Source: Persebacter sp051009035
Lineage (GTDB): Bacteria; Pseudomonadota; Gammaproteobacteria; Tethybacterales; Persebacteraceae
Reading direction: 5' to 3'
DNA: 7,872 nt
NCBI GenBank assembly: GCA_051009035.1
Contig: JBPCWY010000146.1
Location: 1 to 7,872 of the forward strand
Shown here piece after piece: positions 1 through 6,024 of this stretch. Under the pieces are notes generated by a model. That model searched no databases, was not told the DNA's origin, and was given only the letters and a program-made list of their open reading frames with translations. Position 1 is the first letter of the stretch. The number at the start of each line of letters is the position of its first letter. The translations under genes were made by a program, and so were the position numbers.

Positions 1-391
1 TTTTTTCATAGTTTCGTTTGTGGGGATAAATCCCAAATAAAACGCCGCCGGTATTATAACATGAAAACCGCCCAAGCTTCCCGTCCGGTTTTCGGAATGC
101 GGCGGGGCGGTTTCCCGCCGTCATTCCCGCGGAGGCGGGAATCTAAAATGCCCGGTTTTGCCTTGCAATTTTACCCATTCGCCGGAGTTAATTTTTTGGA
201 TTCCCGCCCCTGCCTTCGCAGGGGCAAGCCCTTCGCGGAAATGACGGCGCGGAGAGGTTGCGGGATAAATCGGCGGTAAAATAGTTTTTGCGGCGGCGGG
301 CGTTGCGCTGTTTTAAAAACGGCGTTTGCGCGGGGTGAAAAAAATAATTTTTTTTGGGGATTTTTCCTTTAATTTAATGCATAATACGCGC
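1..391. other. Gene-free leader region with one repeat copy
   Basis: I see no convincing gene here. An open frame beginning at the ATG at 61 runs straight through the palindromic repeat at 119-246 and looks like repeat-derived reading frame. Positions 1-118 hold nothing I recognise. Positions 306-324 form an imperfect palindrome (CGCTGTTTT and AAAACGGCG around a single A, with one G-T pair) that could be a protein-binding site. Positions 340-391 are AT-rich and probably carry the promoter of the amidohydrolase gene; a CATAAT hexamer at 380-385 is the best -10 candidate, with no convincing -35. Confidence 0.6.
119..246. repeat. Palindrome-ended intergenic repeat, copy 1
   Basis: The left end is a perfect ATTCCC-N8-GGGAAT palindrome at 123-142. 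A core follows that is shared with the two copies downstream of the amidohydrolase (TCTAAAATGCCCG, then CTTGCAATTTTA, then a segment ending TTTTTTGGATTCCCGC). The right end is disturbed: instead of a compact stem-loop it carries about 22 extra bases that form their own hairpin (GCCCCTGC 206-213 pairing with GCAGGGGC 218-225). The outermost ends are inverted repeats of each other, CGTCATTCCCGCG against CGTCATTTCCGCG. The format matches the dRS3-core-dRS3 arrangement of neisserial intergenic mosaic elements and similar non-autonomous repeats. No transposase is present. Confidence 0.8.
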
Positions 392-1465
392 ATGATTGTT
401 GATTGCGATTGCCATAATTTTTGGAGTTCTTCCGATGTGCTGCTGCCTTATTTGCGCGGGTGGTGGAAGGATTGTTTTTTGCGCGGCGAGCGGACGGGGA
501 CGCGCGGGTCTTTTCCGCACGGGCATCGCGCTTGGATGCACCCCGAAGATTTTAAGCGCGCCGATATTAATCCGCAAGGCGAAGACGGGCATTATGAATT
601 GATGCGCGACCGGCATCTTGACCCGAACGGCATCGGGGCGGCGGTGCTTATCGGCGACGAGCCGCTGGAAGTTTCCACTTTGGGCAACGGGCATTATGCG
701 GCGGCGTTGGCGGCGGCGCATAACGACTGGCTTGCGGAACGCTGGCTGGCGCGGGATTCGCGGCTTTACGGCTCCGTAATTATCGCGCCGCAAGACCCGC
801 CCGCGGCGGCGGCGGAGATTCGCCGGTTGGGAAAAAATCCGCGTTTTGTGCAGGCGGTTGCGTCCAGTTGTTCCACGCTGCCTTACGGCGACCCGTTTTA
901 TCATCCGATTTACGAAGCGTGCGCCGATACGGGCATGCCGTTTGCGATTCATGTCGGCGGCAACGGCGGGATTAATACCGCGCCGCATGCCAACGGCGCG
1001 CCACGGTATTTTATTGAGCATCATGTATTGCAATGCCAGCCGGCGCAAACGCACATGTTAAGCATGATTATGAACGGCGTTTTTGGAAAATTTCCCGGAT
1101 TGAAATTTATTATCGTGGAATGCGGCATCGCGTGGATGGCGCCGTTGCTGTGGCGTTTGGACGCCGATTGGAAAGCGTTGCGCAAAGAAACGCCGTGGGT
1201 GAAAAAACCGCCTTCGGAATATTTTCGCGAACATATCCGCGCCACGACCCAGCCGCTGGAGCAGCCGTCCGATATTAATCATTTGTGGGCGTGTTTGGAA
1301 GGCATGGACGGACGCCGGACGCTGATGTTTGCGTCCGATTATCCGCATTGGGACCAGGACGATATTTCCGCCGTCCAATTCCCCGAAGGATGGCGGGACG
1401 ATGTCATGGGCGGAAACGCGCTGGCGGTATACGACCGCATTTCCGCAACGCCGTCCGCCGGATAA
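392..1465 (+). CDS. Metal-dependent amidohydrolase, Amidohydro_2 (COG2159) family
   Basis: This is a 357-residue TIM-barrel hydrolase of the family that includes aminocarboxymuconate semialdehyde decarboxylase and related C-N or C-C bond hydrolases and decarboxylases; it is presumably cytoplasmic because no signal peptide is visible. Visible family motifs are the N-terminal metal motif D4-x-D6-x-H8, a metal-ligand histidine in the strand FAIHVGG (H187), E243 in IIVECGIAW, and the C-terminal FASDYPHWD with the likely catalytic or metal-binding D316. The substrate cannot be told from sequence. The ATG at 392 was chosen because the protein then begins directly at the first barrel strand (MIVDCDCH), as is usual. 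An ATG at 377 and a TTG at 326 are in frame, but neither has a well-spaced Shine-Dalgarno sequence; nor does 392. The gene stands alone, flanked on both sides by members of one repeat family, about 580 bases ahead of the transporter operon. Confidence 0.85.
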   Translation: MIVDCDCHNFWSSSDVLLPYLRGWWKDCFLRGERTGTRGSFPHGHRAWMHPEDFKRADINPQGEDGHYELMRDRHLDPNGIGAAVLIGDEPLEVSTLGNGHYAAALAAAHNDWLAERWLARDSRLYGSVIIAPQDPPAAAAEIRRLGKNPRFVQAVASSCSTLPYGDPFYHPIYEACADTGMPFAIHVGGNGGINTAPHANGAPRYFIEHHVLQCQPAQTHMLSMIMNGVFGKFPGLKFIIVECGIAWMAPLLWRLDADWKALRKETPWVKKPPSEYFREHIRATTQPLEQPSDINHLWACLEGMDGRRTLMFASDYPHWDQDDISAVQFPEGWRDDVMGGNALAVYDRISATPSAG

Positions 1466-1602
1466 TTTTTTTTCATTGTAGCGAAACCCGATATTTTCCA
1501 TTTCCGTTTACGCATCTTCGCGGGAATGGCGATGTTTTTTCCGTGCCGAAATTTATTTCAACAGGAAAAAAAGGGCAAGGCGAAAAACATGCTTTTTCCC
1601 GC

Positions 1603-1708
1603 CGTCATTCCTGCGCAGGCGGGAATCTAAAATGCCCGGATTTTGTCTTGCAATTTTACTCATTCGCCGCAGTTAACTTTTTGGATTCCCGCTTTCGCGG
1701 GAATGGCG
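1603..1708. repeat. Palindrome-ended intergenic repeat, copy 2
   Basis: The left palindrome (1607-1626) has one broken pair, ATTCCT in place of ATTCCC. The right palindrome (1685-1704) is ATTCCC-GCTTTCGC-GGGAAT and can fold into an 8-bp stem with a TTTC loop. The core between them matches copies 1 and 3. A run of eight T begins seven bases after the right palindrome, so an RNA from the amidohydrolase gene would contain a strong hairpin followed at a distance by U residues. Confidence 0.8.
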
Positions 1709-1780
1709 ATGTTTTTTTTCGTGCCGAAATTTATTTCAGCAGGAAAAAAGGGCAGGGCGAAAAAACATGCTTTTTCGCGC

Positions 1781-1885
1781 CGTCATTCCCGCGCAGGCGG
1801 GAATCTAAAATGCCCGATTTTGCCTTGCAATTTTATCCATTCGCCGCAGTTAACTTTTTGGATTCCCGCCTTCGCGGGAATGGCG
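1781..1885. repeat. Palindrome-ended intergenic repeat, copy 3
   Basis: Both palindromes are intact: 1785-1804 (ATTCCC-GCGCAGGC-GGGAAT) and 1862-1881 (ATTCCC-GCCTTCGC-GGGAAT, 8-bp stem with a CTTC loop). The core is nearly the same as in copy 2, including the shared GTTAACTTTTTGG stretch. It lies in the same orientation as copies 1 and 2. Confidence 0.8.
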
Positions 1886-1896
1886 GGATTTTAAGT

Positions 1897-1934
1897 TTCC
1901 GTTTTTACCATAAGAAAAACGGGATTTAATTTTT
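1897..1934 (+). terminator. Possible rho-independent terminator
   Basis: CCGTTTTT at 1899-1906 can pair with AAAAACGG at 1915-1922 around an eight-base loop, with a further G-T and T-A pair at the base, followed by GGATTTAATTTTT. The stem is AT-rich and the T stretch is interrupted, so it would be a weak terminator. Its position between the amidohydrolase side and the transporter promoter fits a role in separating the two transcripts. Confidence 0.35.
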
Positions 1935-1982
1935 CGCTTATTAAGTAATTTTAAGCGGCGTAATTTTTGGATAAACTTTTTC

Positions 1983-2009
1983 TTGGATTTTGGGGAAATG
2001 TGTTATACT
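1983..2009 (+). promoter_or_regulatory. Probable promoter of the transporter operon
   Basis: A -10 box TATACT at 2004-2009 is preceded by TG one base upstream, giving an extended -10 (TG-T-TATACT). The best -35 is a poor TTGGAT at 1983-1988 with a 15-base spacer, which is acceptable for an extended -10 promoter. Transcription would begin near 2015-2017, leaving a leader of about 30 bases that contains the Shine-Dalgarno sequence. No operator is certain. Confidence 0.6.
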
Positions 2010-2036
2010 CAAAAAAGCAGTTTCTTAAAACATACT

Positions 2037-2043
2037 AAGGAGA
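2037..2043 (+). promoter_or_regulatory. Shine-Dalgarno sequence of the solute-binding protein gene
   Basis: AAGGAGA is a near-perfect anti-16S match ending about five bases before the ATG at 2048. It is the strongest ribosome binding site in the window, fitting the high amount of binding protein such importers need relative to their membrane parts. Confidence 0.85.
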
Positions 2044-2047
2044 AGAA

Positions 2048-3640
2048 ATGAAAAACACGGAAATACAGAAGTTTGTCGCCGAAAGCGCGCATTTGCCGCG
2101 GCGTGAATTTATGCGCCGCGCCGGATTGCTCGGCATCGCCGCACCGCTGGCGGGCGGGTTGTTTGCCGGTTCGGCGTTGGCGCAAACGCCGAAAAGCGGC
2201 GGCGTTTTTCGCTACGGATTGGCGGGCGGTTCCACGACCGATACTTTGGACCCGGGCGGAATTACCGATTTCTTTATGCAATCGGTGTCGTCCGCGATTC
2301 GGGGCGAGTTGACCGAAATTAACTACAAGAGCGAAATTATTCCGGCGATTGCCGAAAGCTGGGAAGCCGCGGACGGCGGAAAAACTTGGCGGTTTAAAAT
2401 CCGCCGCGATATTGAATTTCACAACGGGCGGACGATTGCGCCGAAAGACATTGTTGCTTCCATGAACCACCACCGCGGGGAAGATTCTACATCGGCGTCC
2501 AAACCGTATTTTGCCAGCACGAAAGACATTACGATTGACGGCGATTATGTCGTCTTTACGCTGGAATCGGGCAACGCGGATTTTCCGTTTTTGCTCGCCG
2601 ATTACCACATTCCGATTTGTCCGGGCAACGAAGACGGGTCAATGGATTGGCAATCGGGAGTCGGCGCGGGCGCATATGTATTAAAAGATTTTGAACCCGG
2701 CGTGCGCGCGCACGGAGTCCGCAATCCGAATTATTGGAAAGAAGGGCGGGGGCATTTTGACGAAGTCCGCTGGCTCGGTATCGCCGACGTCGCGGCGCGC
2801 ACAAACGCGCTGACGACCGGCGAAATTGACGCGATGAACCGCTGCGATTTGAAAACCATCCACCTGCTCAAGCGCAATTCCGATGTGGATATTTTGGATG
2901 TCGCCGGCACCCAGCATTACACCGCGCCGATGATTACGACCAACGCGCCGTTTGACAATAACGATGTGCGGCTCGCCCTAAAATACGCCGTAGACCGCGA
3001 AGAACTCGTGCAAAAAGTCCTGCGCGGACACGGCTCTCCCGGCAACGATACGCCGATTACGCCCGCCAACCGCTATTTTGCCTCCGAATTGGAACAGCGC
3101 AAATACGACCCGGACAAAGCAAAATTCCACCTCAAAAAAGCGGGTTTGGATTCGCTTTCCGTCAAGCTCAGTGCGGCGGATGCGGCTTACGAAGGCGCGG
3201 TGGACGCCGCGACTCTGTGGTCCGAAAGCGCGAAAAAATGCGGCATTGACATTGAAGTCGTGCGCGAACCGAACGACGGCTACTGGTCCAATGTATGGTT
3301 GCGGAAAGATTGGAGCATGTGTTTTTGGGGCGGGCGTCCGACCGAGGATTTGATGTTTACCGTCGCCTATTCCAAAGGCGCGGAGTGGAACGATTCCTAC
3401 TGGTCGCACAACAAGTTTAACAAACTGCTCGTAGAAGCGCGCGCCGAGCTCAACGATTCCAAACGGCGCGAATTGTATACGGAAATGCAAAGCATCGTCC
3501 GCGACGAAGGGGGCGTGCCGGTGATGATGTATGCAAATTATGTTTCGGCGCACAACAAAAAAGTGGCGAACGACGGCAACATCGCCATTAATTGGGACGG
3601 GGACGGATTCAAAAATACCGAAAGGTGGTGGTTTGCATGA
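2048..3640 (+). CDS. Tat-exported ABC transporter substrate-binding protein, family 5 (DppA/OppA type)
   Basis: This 530-residue periplasmic receptor should capture a peptide or another small ligand and deliver it to the permeases encoded downstream. The N-terminus is a twin-arginine signal: P17-R18-R19-E20-F21-M22-R23, a hydrophobic stretch at about 26-44, and a signal peptidase I site ALA-QT after residue 45. No lipobox cysteine is seen, so the mature protein should be soluble in the periplasm. SBP_bac_5 features include a PAIAESWE...GKTWRFKIR segment, then the EFHNG turn (residues 123-127), and the lobe-crossing GAGAYVLKDFEPG stretch. Length is normal for the family. The start is fixed by a strong Shine-Dalgarno sequence. 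It is the first gene of the operon, and its stop codon overlaps the esterase gene. The substrate is not predictable; family members bind dipeptides, oligopeptides, glutathione, opines, nickel complexes or sugars. Confidence 0.93.
   Translation: MKNTEIQKFVAESAHLPRREFMRRAGLLGIAAPLAGGLFAGSALAQTPKSGGVFRYGLAGGSTTDTLDPGGITDFFMQSVSSAIRGELTEINYKSEIIPAIAESWEAADGGKTWRFKIRRDIEFHNGRTIAPKDIVASMNHHRGEDSTSASKPYFASTKDITIDGDYVVFTLESGNADFPFLLADYHIPICPGNEDGSMDWQSGVGAGAYVLKDFEPGVRAHGVRNPNYWKEGRGHFDEVRWLGIADVAARTNALTTGEIDAMNRCDLKTIHLLKRNSDVDILDVAGTQHYTAPMITTNAPFDNNDVRLALKYAVDREELVQKVLRGHGSPGNDTPITPANRYFASELEQRKYDPDKAKFHLKKAGLDSLSVKLSAADAAYEGAVDAATLWSESAKKCGIDIEVVREPNDGYWSNVWLRKDWSMCFWGGRPTEDLMFTVAYSKGAEWNDSYWSHNKFNKLLVEARAELNDSKRRELYTEMQSIVRDEGGVPVMMYANYVSAHNKKVANDGNIAINWDGDGFKNTERWWFA
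3622..3628 (+). promoter_or_regulatory. Ribosome binding site supporting a TTG start
   Basis: AAGGTGG lies inside the end of the binding-protein gene and ends four bases before the TTG at 3633. The only ATG nearby (3637) is in another frame and runs into a TAA at 3688-3690, so this site supports the TTG as the start of the esterase gene. Confidence 0.5.
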
Positions 3641-4268
3641 TTTTTCGCCCGCAAAATCCGATGCCGGTGCGGCGGGCGGCGGTTTGCTAAAAGTCGCCGT
3701 TTTTGGCGACAGTTTGTCCGCCGGATTCGGATTGGACGGCGGCAGCGGTTTTTCTCCGGCTTTGCAAAAAGAATTGGACGCGGCGAATGTTCCGGCAAAA
3801 GTGGTTTGCGCCGCGGTTTCCGGGGATACTTCGGCGGACGGGTTGAAGCGGGCGGACGGCATGCTGGCGGACATTCCCGATATTGTGATTTTGGAATTCG
3901 GCTACAATGATTTGTATTACGGCAAAAGCGCGGATTCGGTGAAAAATAATTTATCCGCGCTGATTACCCGCATCAAACGCGCGGGCGCCCGCGTTTTGCT
4001 TGCCGGCACGCATGCGCCCGCGGGCGTTTCCGCGGCGGAGCGCATGCGTTATGCGGAAATATTTGAACAATTGCGGGACGAAAATAATGTGCCGTTGTAT
4101 CCGTTTTTTTTGGAAGGCGTTTTACTAAACCCGTTTTTGCATTTGCCCGGAGACGACATTCATCCCAACGCGGAAGGCGTCCGCATTGTCGCCAAAAATA
4201 TCGCCCCGATGGCGGCGCAAATTGCGGCGGAAATCAAAAACGCGCGGCTGGCGGAAGGGCGGGCATGA
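3633..4268 (+). CDS. GDSL/SGNH esterase, TesA-like (arylesterase / lysophospholipase / acyl-CoA thioesterase type)
   Basis: A 211-residue serine hydrolase that should cleave esters or thioesters. The four SGNH blocks are visible: KVAVFGDSLSAGFG with nucleophile S27; G64 in AAVSGDTSADG; N92 in EFGYND, where TesA itself has GGND; and D174-D-I-H177 followed by PN, giving the S27-D174-H177 triad. The VPLYPFFLEGV segment closely resembles the VPLLPFFMEEV region of E. coli TesA. Unlike E. coli TesA, no signal peptide is evident from this start, so it is probably cytoplasmic. TTG at 3633 was chosen because no in-frame ATG or GTG lies between the preceding gene's interior and the GDSL block; ATG codons in this frame at 3531 and 3540 lie deep inside the binding-protein gene. 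It overlaps that gene by 8 bases and the permease gene by 4 (ATGA). An esterase within a peptide-type importer operon is uncommon. Confidence 0.88.
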   Translation: MHDFSPAKSDAGAAGGGLLKVAVFGDSLSAGFGLDGGSGFSPALQKELDAANVPAKVVCAAVSGDTSADGLKRADGMLADIPDIVILEFGYNDLYYGKSADSVKNNLSALITRIKRAGARVLLAGTHAPAGVSAAERMRYAEIFEQLRDENNVPLYPFFLEGVLLNPFLHLPGDDIHPNAEGVRIVAKNIAPMAAQIAAEIKNARLAEGRA

Positions 4269-5224
4269 ACGCCGTGCTATTAAAAATACTCGGCAAGCGG
4301 CTGGGACTCGGGTTTCTTACGCTTGCCGTTCTTGCCGCGTTTATTTTTTCGGTTGTGGAGTTGCTCCCCGGCGATTTGGCGGAAGAAGTATTGGGACAGA
4401 GCGCAACTCCCGACACGGTCGCCGCGTTTCGCCGCGAATTGGGTTTGGACAAGCCGCCATTGACGCGTTTTTTGGAATGGAGCGGCGGCGCGTTGCGCGG
4501 CGATTTCGGCAACTCGCTGGCAAACGGGCGTCCGGTTGCGGAGCTTGTCGCCGGGCGGCTGGGGAATACTTTGTTTTTGGCGGGATATGCGGCGTTAATT
4601 GCCGTGCCGCTGGCGTTGGTATTGGGAATCGCCGCGGCGCTTTGGCGGAATACATGGTTTGACCGCGCGGCAAACGCCGGGGCGTTGTCGGCGATTTCGC
4701 TTCCCGAATTTTTTGTCGCATATTTATTGGTGCTGGCGTTTTCCGTCCATTGGGGCGTTTTTCCGAGTTTGTCCAACATCCACCCCGGCGCGCCGCTGGG
4801 CGAAAAATTATACAAAACATTTTTACCGGCGATAACTTTGACTTTGGTTGTTGTCGCGCACATGATGCGCATGACCCGCGCCGCGATTATCAACCTGCTC
4901 GCTTCGCCTTATATTGAAATGGCGCGGTTGAAAGGACTGCGCGCCGCGCGCATTATTCTCGTCCACGCGCTGCCCAACGCCGCCGCGCCGATTGTTAATG
5001 TCATCGCGGTCAACCTCGCGTATTTGGTGGTCGGCGTTGTGGTTGTAGAAGTCGTTTTTGTGTATCCGGGGCTGGGGCAGCTGATGGTGGATTCGGTTTC
5101 CAAGCGCGATATTCCGGTGGTGCAGGCGACGAGTTTGATTTTTGCTTCGGTGTATATTTTGCTGAACCTGCTCGCCGACATCATCTCCATCGCCAGCAAC
5201 CCGCGCCTGTTGCATCCGCGATGA
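4265..5224 (+). CDS. ABC transporter permease, DppB/OppB type
   Basis: A 319-residue inner-membrane subunit forming half of the import channel. About six membrane segments can be seen, at roughly residues 14-34, 102-125, 139-162, 186-204, 242-266 and 286-312. The periplasmic stretch after the first helix (LPGDLAEEVLG...LGLDKP) is typical of DppB-type proteins. The cytoplasmic EAA loop that docks on the ATPase is E218-M-A-R-L-K-G224 followed by HALPNA. It starts at ATGA overlapping the esterase stop, with a GGAAGGG ribosome binding site at 4253-4259, and ends in an ATGA overlap with the second permease gene. Confidence 0.94.
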   Translation: MNAVLLKILGKRLGLGFLTLAVLAAFIFSVVELLPGDLAEEVLGQSATPDTVAAFRRELGLDKPPLTRFLEWSGGALRGDFGNSLANGRPVAELVAGRLGNTLFLAGYAALIAVPLALVLGIAAALWRNTWFDRAANAGALSAISLPEFFVAYLLVLAFSVHWGVFPSLSNIHPGAPLGEKLYKTFLPAITLTLVVVAHMMRMTRAAIINLLASPYIEMARLKGLRAARIILVHALPNAAAPIVNVIAVNLAYLVVGVVVVEVVFVYPGLGQLMVDSVSKRDIPVVQATSLIFASVYILLNLLADIISIASNPRLLHPR

Positions 5225-6024
5225 GCGCGCCGTTTTCGGCAAAATTCGGCATGGCGGTGATTGCCGCGTATTTGTTTGCGGCGATATTCGGCCCCGCGCT
5301 TGCGCCGTTTTCCGAAACCGAAATTGTCGGCGCGGAGTTTGAGCCGTGGGGCGGCGGGCATGTTTTCGGCACGGACAGTTTGGGGCGCGACATGCTAACG
5401 CGCATGATATACGGCGCGCGCAACACGGTGGGCATCGCGTTTATCACGACCGCGCTGGCGTTTTTGGCGGGCGTTGCGGGCGGGTTGTGGGCGGCGGCGC
5501 GGGGCGGTTTGACCGACCAAATTTTGAGCCGCGCGGTGGATTTGGGCATGTCCGTGCCGTCGTTAATTTTTGCGCTGTTGATGCTGACAATTGTCGGCAC
5601 GGGAATCGTAGAATTGGTTTTTGTTATCGCGCTGATACAAACTTTTCCGGTATACCGCATCGCCCGCGCGGCGGCGATGAATATTGCGGTGATGGATTAT
5701 GTAGAAGCGGCGCGTTTGCGCGGCGAGAGTTTGCGGTGGATTGCGGGGCGGGAAATTTTACCCAACGCCGCGCCGCCGCTCATTGCCGAGTTCGGGCTGC
5801 GTTTTGTTTTTATTTTTTTGTTTATCAGCGCGCTGTCTTTTTTGGGTTTGGGTTTGCAGCCGCCGCTCGCCGATTGGGGCGGCATGGTGCGCGAAAACGC
5901 GACTCTGATTACTTTCGGCGACATCACGCCGCTGTTGCCGGCGGGCGCGATTGCCTTGTTAACCGTCGCGGTAAACTTTGTCGTAGATTGGTTTTTGCAT
6001 TTATCCAGCGGATTAAAAAAATGA
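5221..6024 (+). CDS. ABC transporter permease, DppC/OppC type
   Basis: A 267-residue inner-membrane protein that pairs with the preceding permease. The family hallmark G50-T-D-S-L-G-R-D57 followed by MLTRMIYGAR precedes the transmembrane core, and the ATPase-docking EAA loop is E162-A-A-R-L-R-G168 followed by REILPNA. Near the C-terminus FLGLGLQPPLADWGGM is also typical of DppC. The N-terminal cytoplasmic tail is short compared with many DppC proteins. The start codon sits in an ATGA overlap with no Shine-Dalgarno sequence upstream, so translation is probably coupled to the DppB-type gene. The end overlaps the small ORF by another ATGA. Confidence 0.94.
   Translation: MSAPFSAKFGMAVIAAYLFAAIFGPALAPFSETEIVGAEFEPWGGGHVFGTDSLGRDMLTRMIYGARNTVGIAFITTALAFLAGVAGGLWAAARGGLTDQILSRAVDLGMSVPSLIFALLMLTIVGTGIVELVFVIALIQTFPVYRIARAAAMNIAVMDYVEAARLRGESLRWIAGREILPNAAPPLIAEFGLRFVFIFLFISALSFLGLGLQPPLADWGGMVRENATLITFGDITPLLPAGAIALLTVAVNFVVDWFLHLSSGLKK

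Larger units (their letters stand above)
1517..1885. repeat. Tandem array with 177-bp period
   Basis: The string TTCGCGGGAAT recurs at 1517, 1694 and 1871, exactly 177 bases apart each time. Each period contains a right-hand palindrome half, a spacer of about 70 bases (GATG, a T run, GTGCCGAAATTTATTTCA, A-rich, CATGCTTTTT), a left palindrome and the core. By eye the two periods differ at about a dozen positions, mostly homopolymer-length changes and single substitutions. The array begins with a truncated unit (only the right-hand half at 1517-1530) and ends in a right-hand palindrome, so there are two complete units plus one fragment. It looks like local amplification of a mobile-type intergenic repeat together with its neighbouring spacer. 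Confidence 0.85.
1466..2047. other. Intergenic region: repeat array, terminator candidate, promoter
   Basis: No gene is supported in these 582 bases. Open frames that cross the stretch are made of the repeat itself and share its periodicity. In order it holds a partial and two complete repeat units in tandem (1517-1885), a hairpin followed by a T-rich stretch (1897-1934), a 6-bp inverted repeat CGCTTA/TAAGCG (1935-1957), an extended -10 promoter (box at 2004-2009) and a Shine-Dalgarno sequence (2037-2043). Confidence 0.8.

Noticed and set aside
61..279. 72-codon open frame at the window start
   Set aside because: More than half of it is the palindromic repeat copy 1; the same repeat elsewhere gives similar peptides (PSFPRRRESKMP...), which marks it as repeat-derived. 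No ribosome binding site.
326..391. N-terminal extension of the amidohydrolase from TTG 326 or ATG 377
   Set aside because: The extension is encoded by AT-rich leader-like DNA, gives a low-complexity peptide, and lies before the first conserved barrel strand. ATG 377 remains possible.
1517..1885. CRISPR array
   Set aside because: The period of 177 bp, duplicated spacers and palindromic transposon-like ends do not fit short direct repeats with unique spacers.
1643..1894. 83-codon frame within the repeats
   Set aside because: Entirely within the array, and its internal repetition follows the DNA repeat.
1285..1929. Long + strand frame across the end of the amidohydrolase and the repeat array
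   Set aside because: It is the wrong frame of the amidohydrolase followed by the tandem repeats; the duplicated peptide segments simply mirror the 177-bp period.
3531..3632. Upstream extension of the esterase frame into the binding-protein gene
   Set aside because: It would overlap the binding-protein gene by more than 100 bases, and the peptide is an out-of-frame shadow with no domain similarity.
2978..3874. Long minus-strand frame opposite the binding protein and esterase genes
   Set aside because: It spans two convincing + strand genes and has no recognisable domain or ribosome binding site.
4234..4893. Minus-strand frame opposite the first permease
   Set aside because: Low-complexity Ser/Ala/Pro/Arg-rich shadow peptide of a clear membrane-protein gene.
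5346..6020. Upstream part of the frame that contains the 88-residue ORF
   Set aside because: It is the alternate frame of the DppC-type permease gene (Arg/Gly/Ala-rich shadow peptide). Only the part from the ATG at 6021 has independent support.
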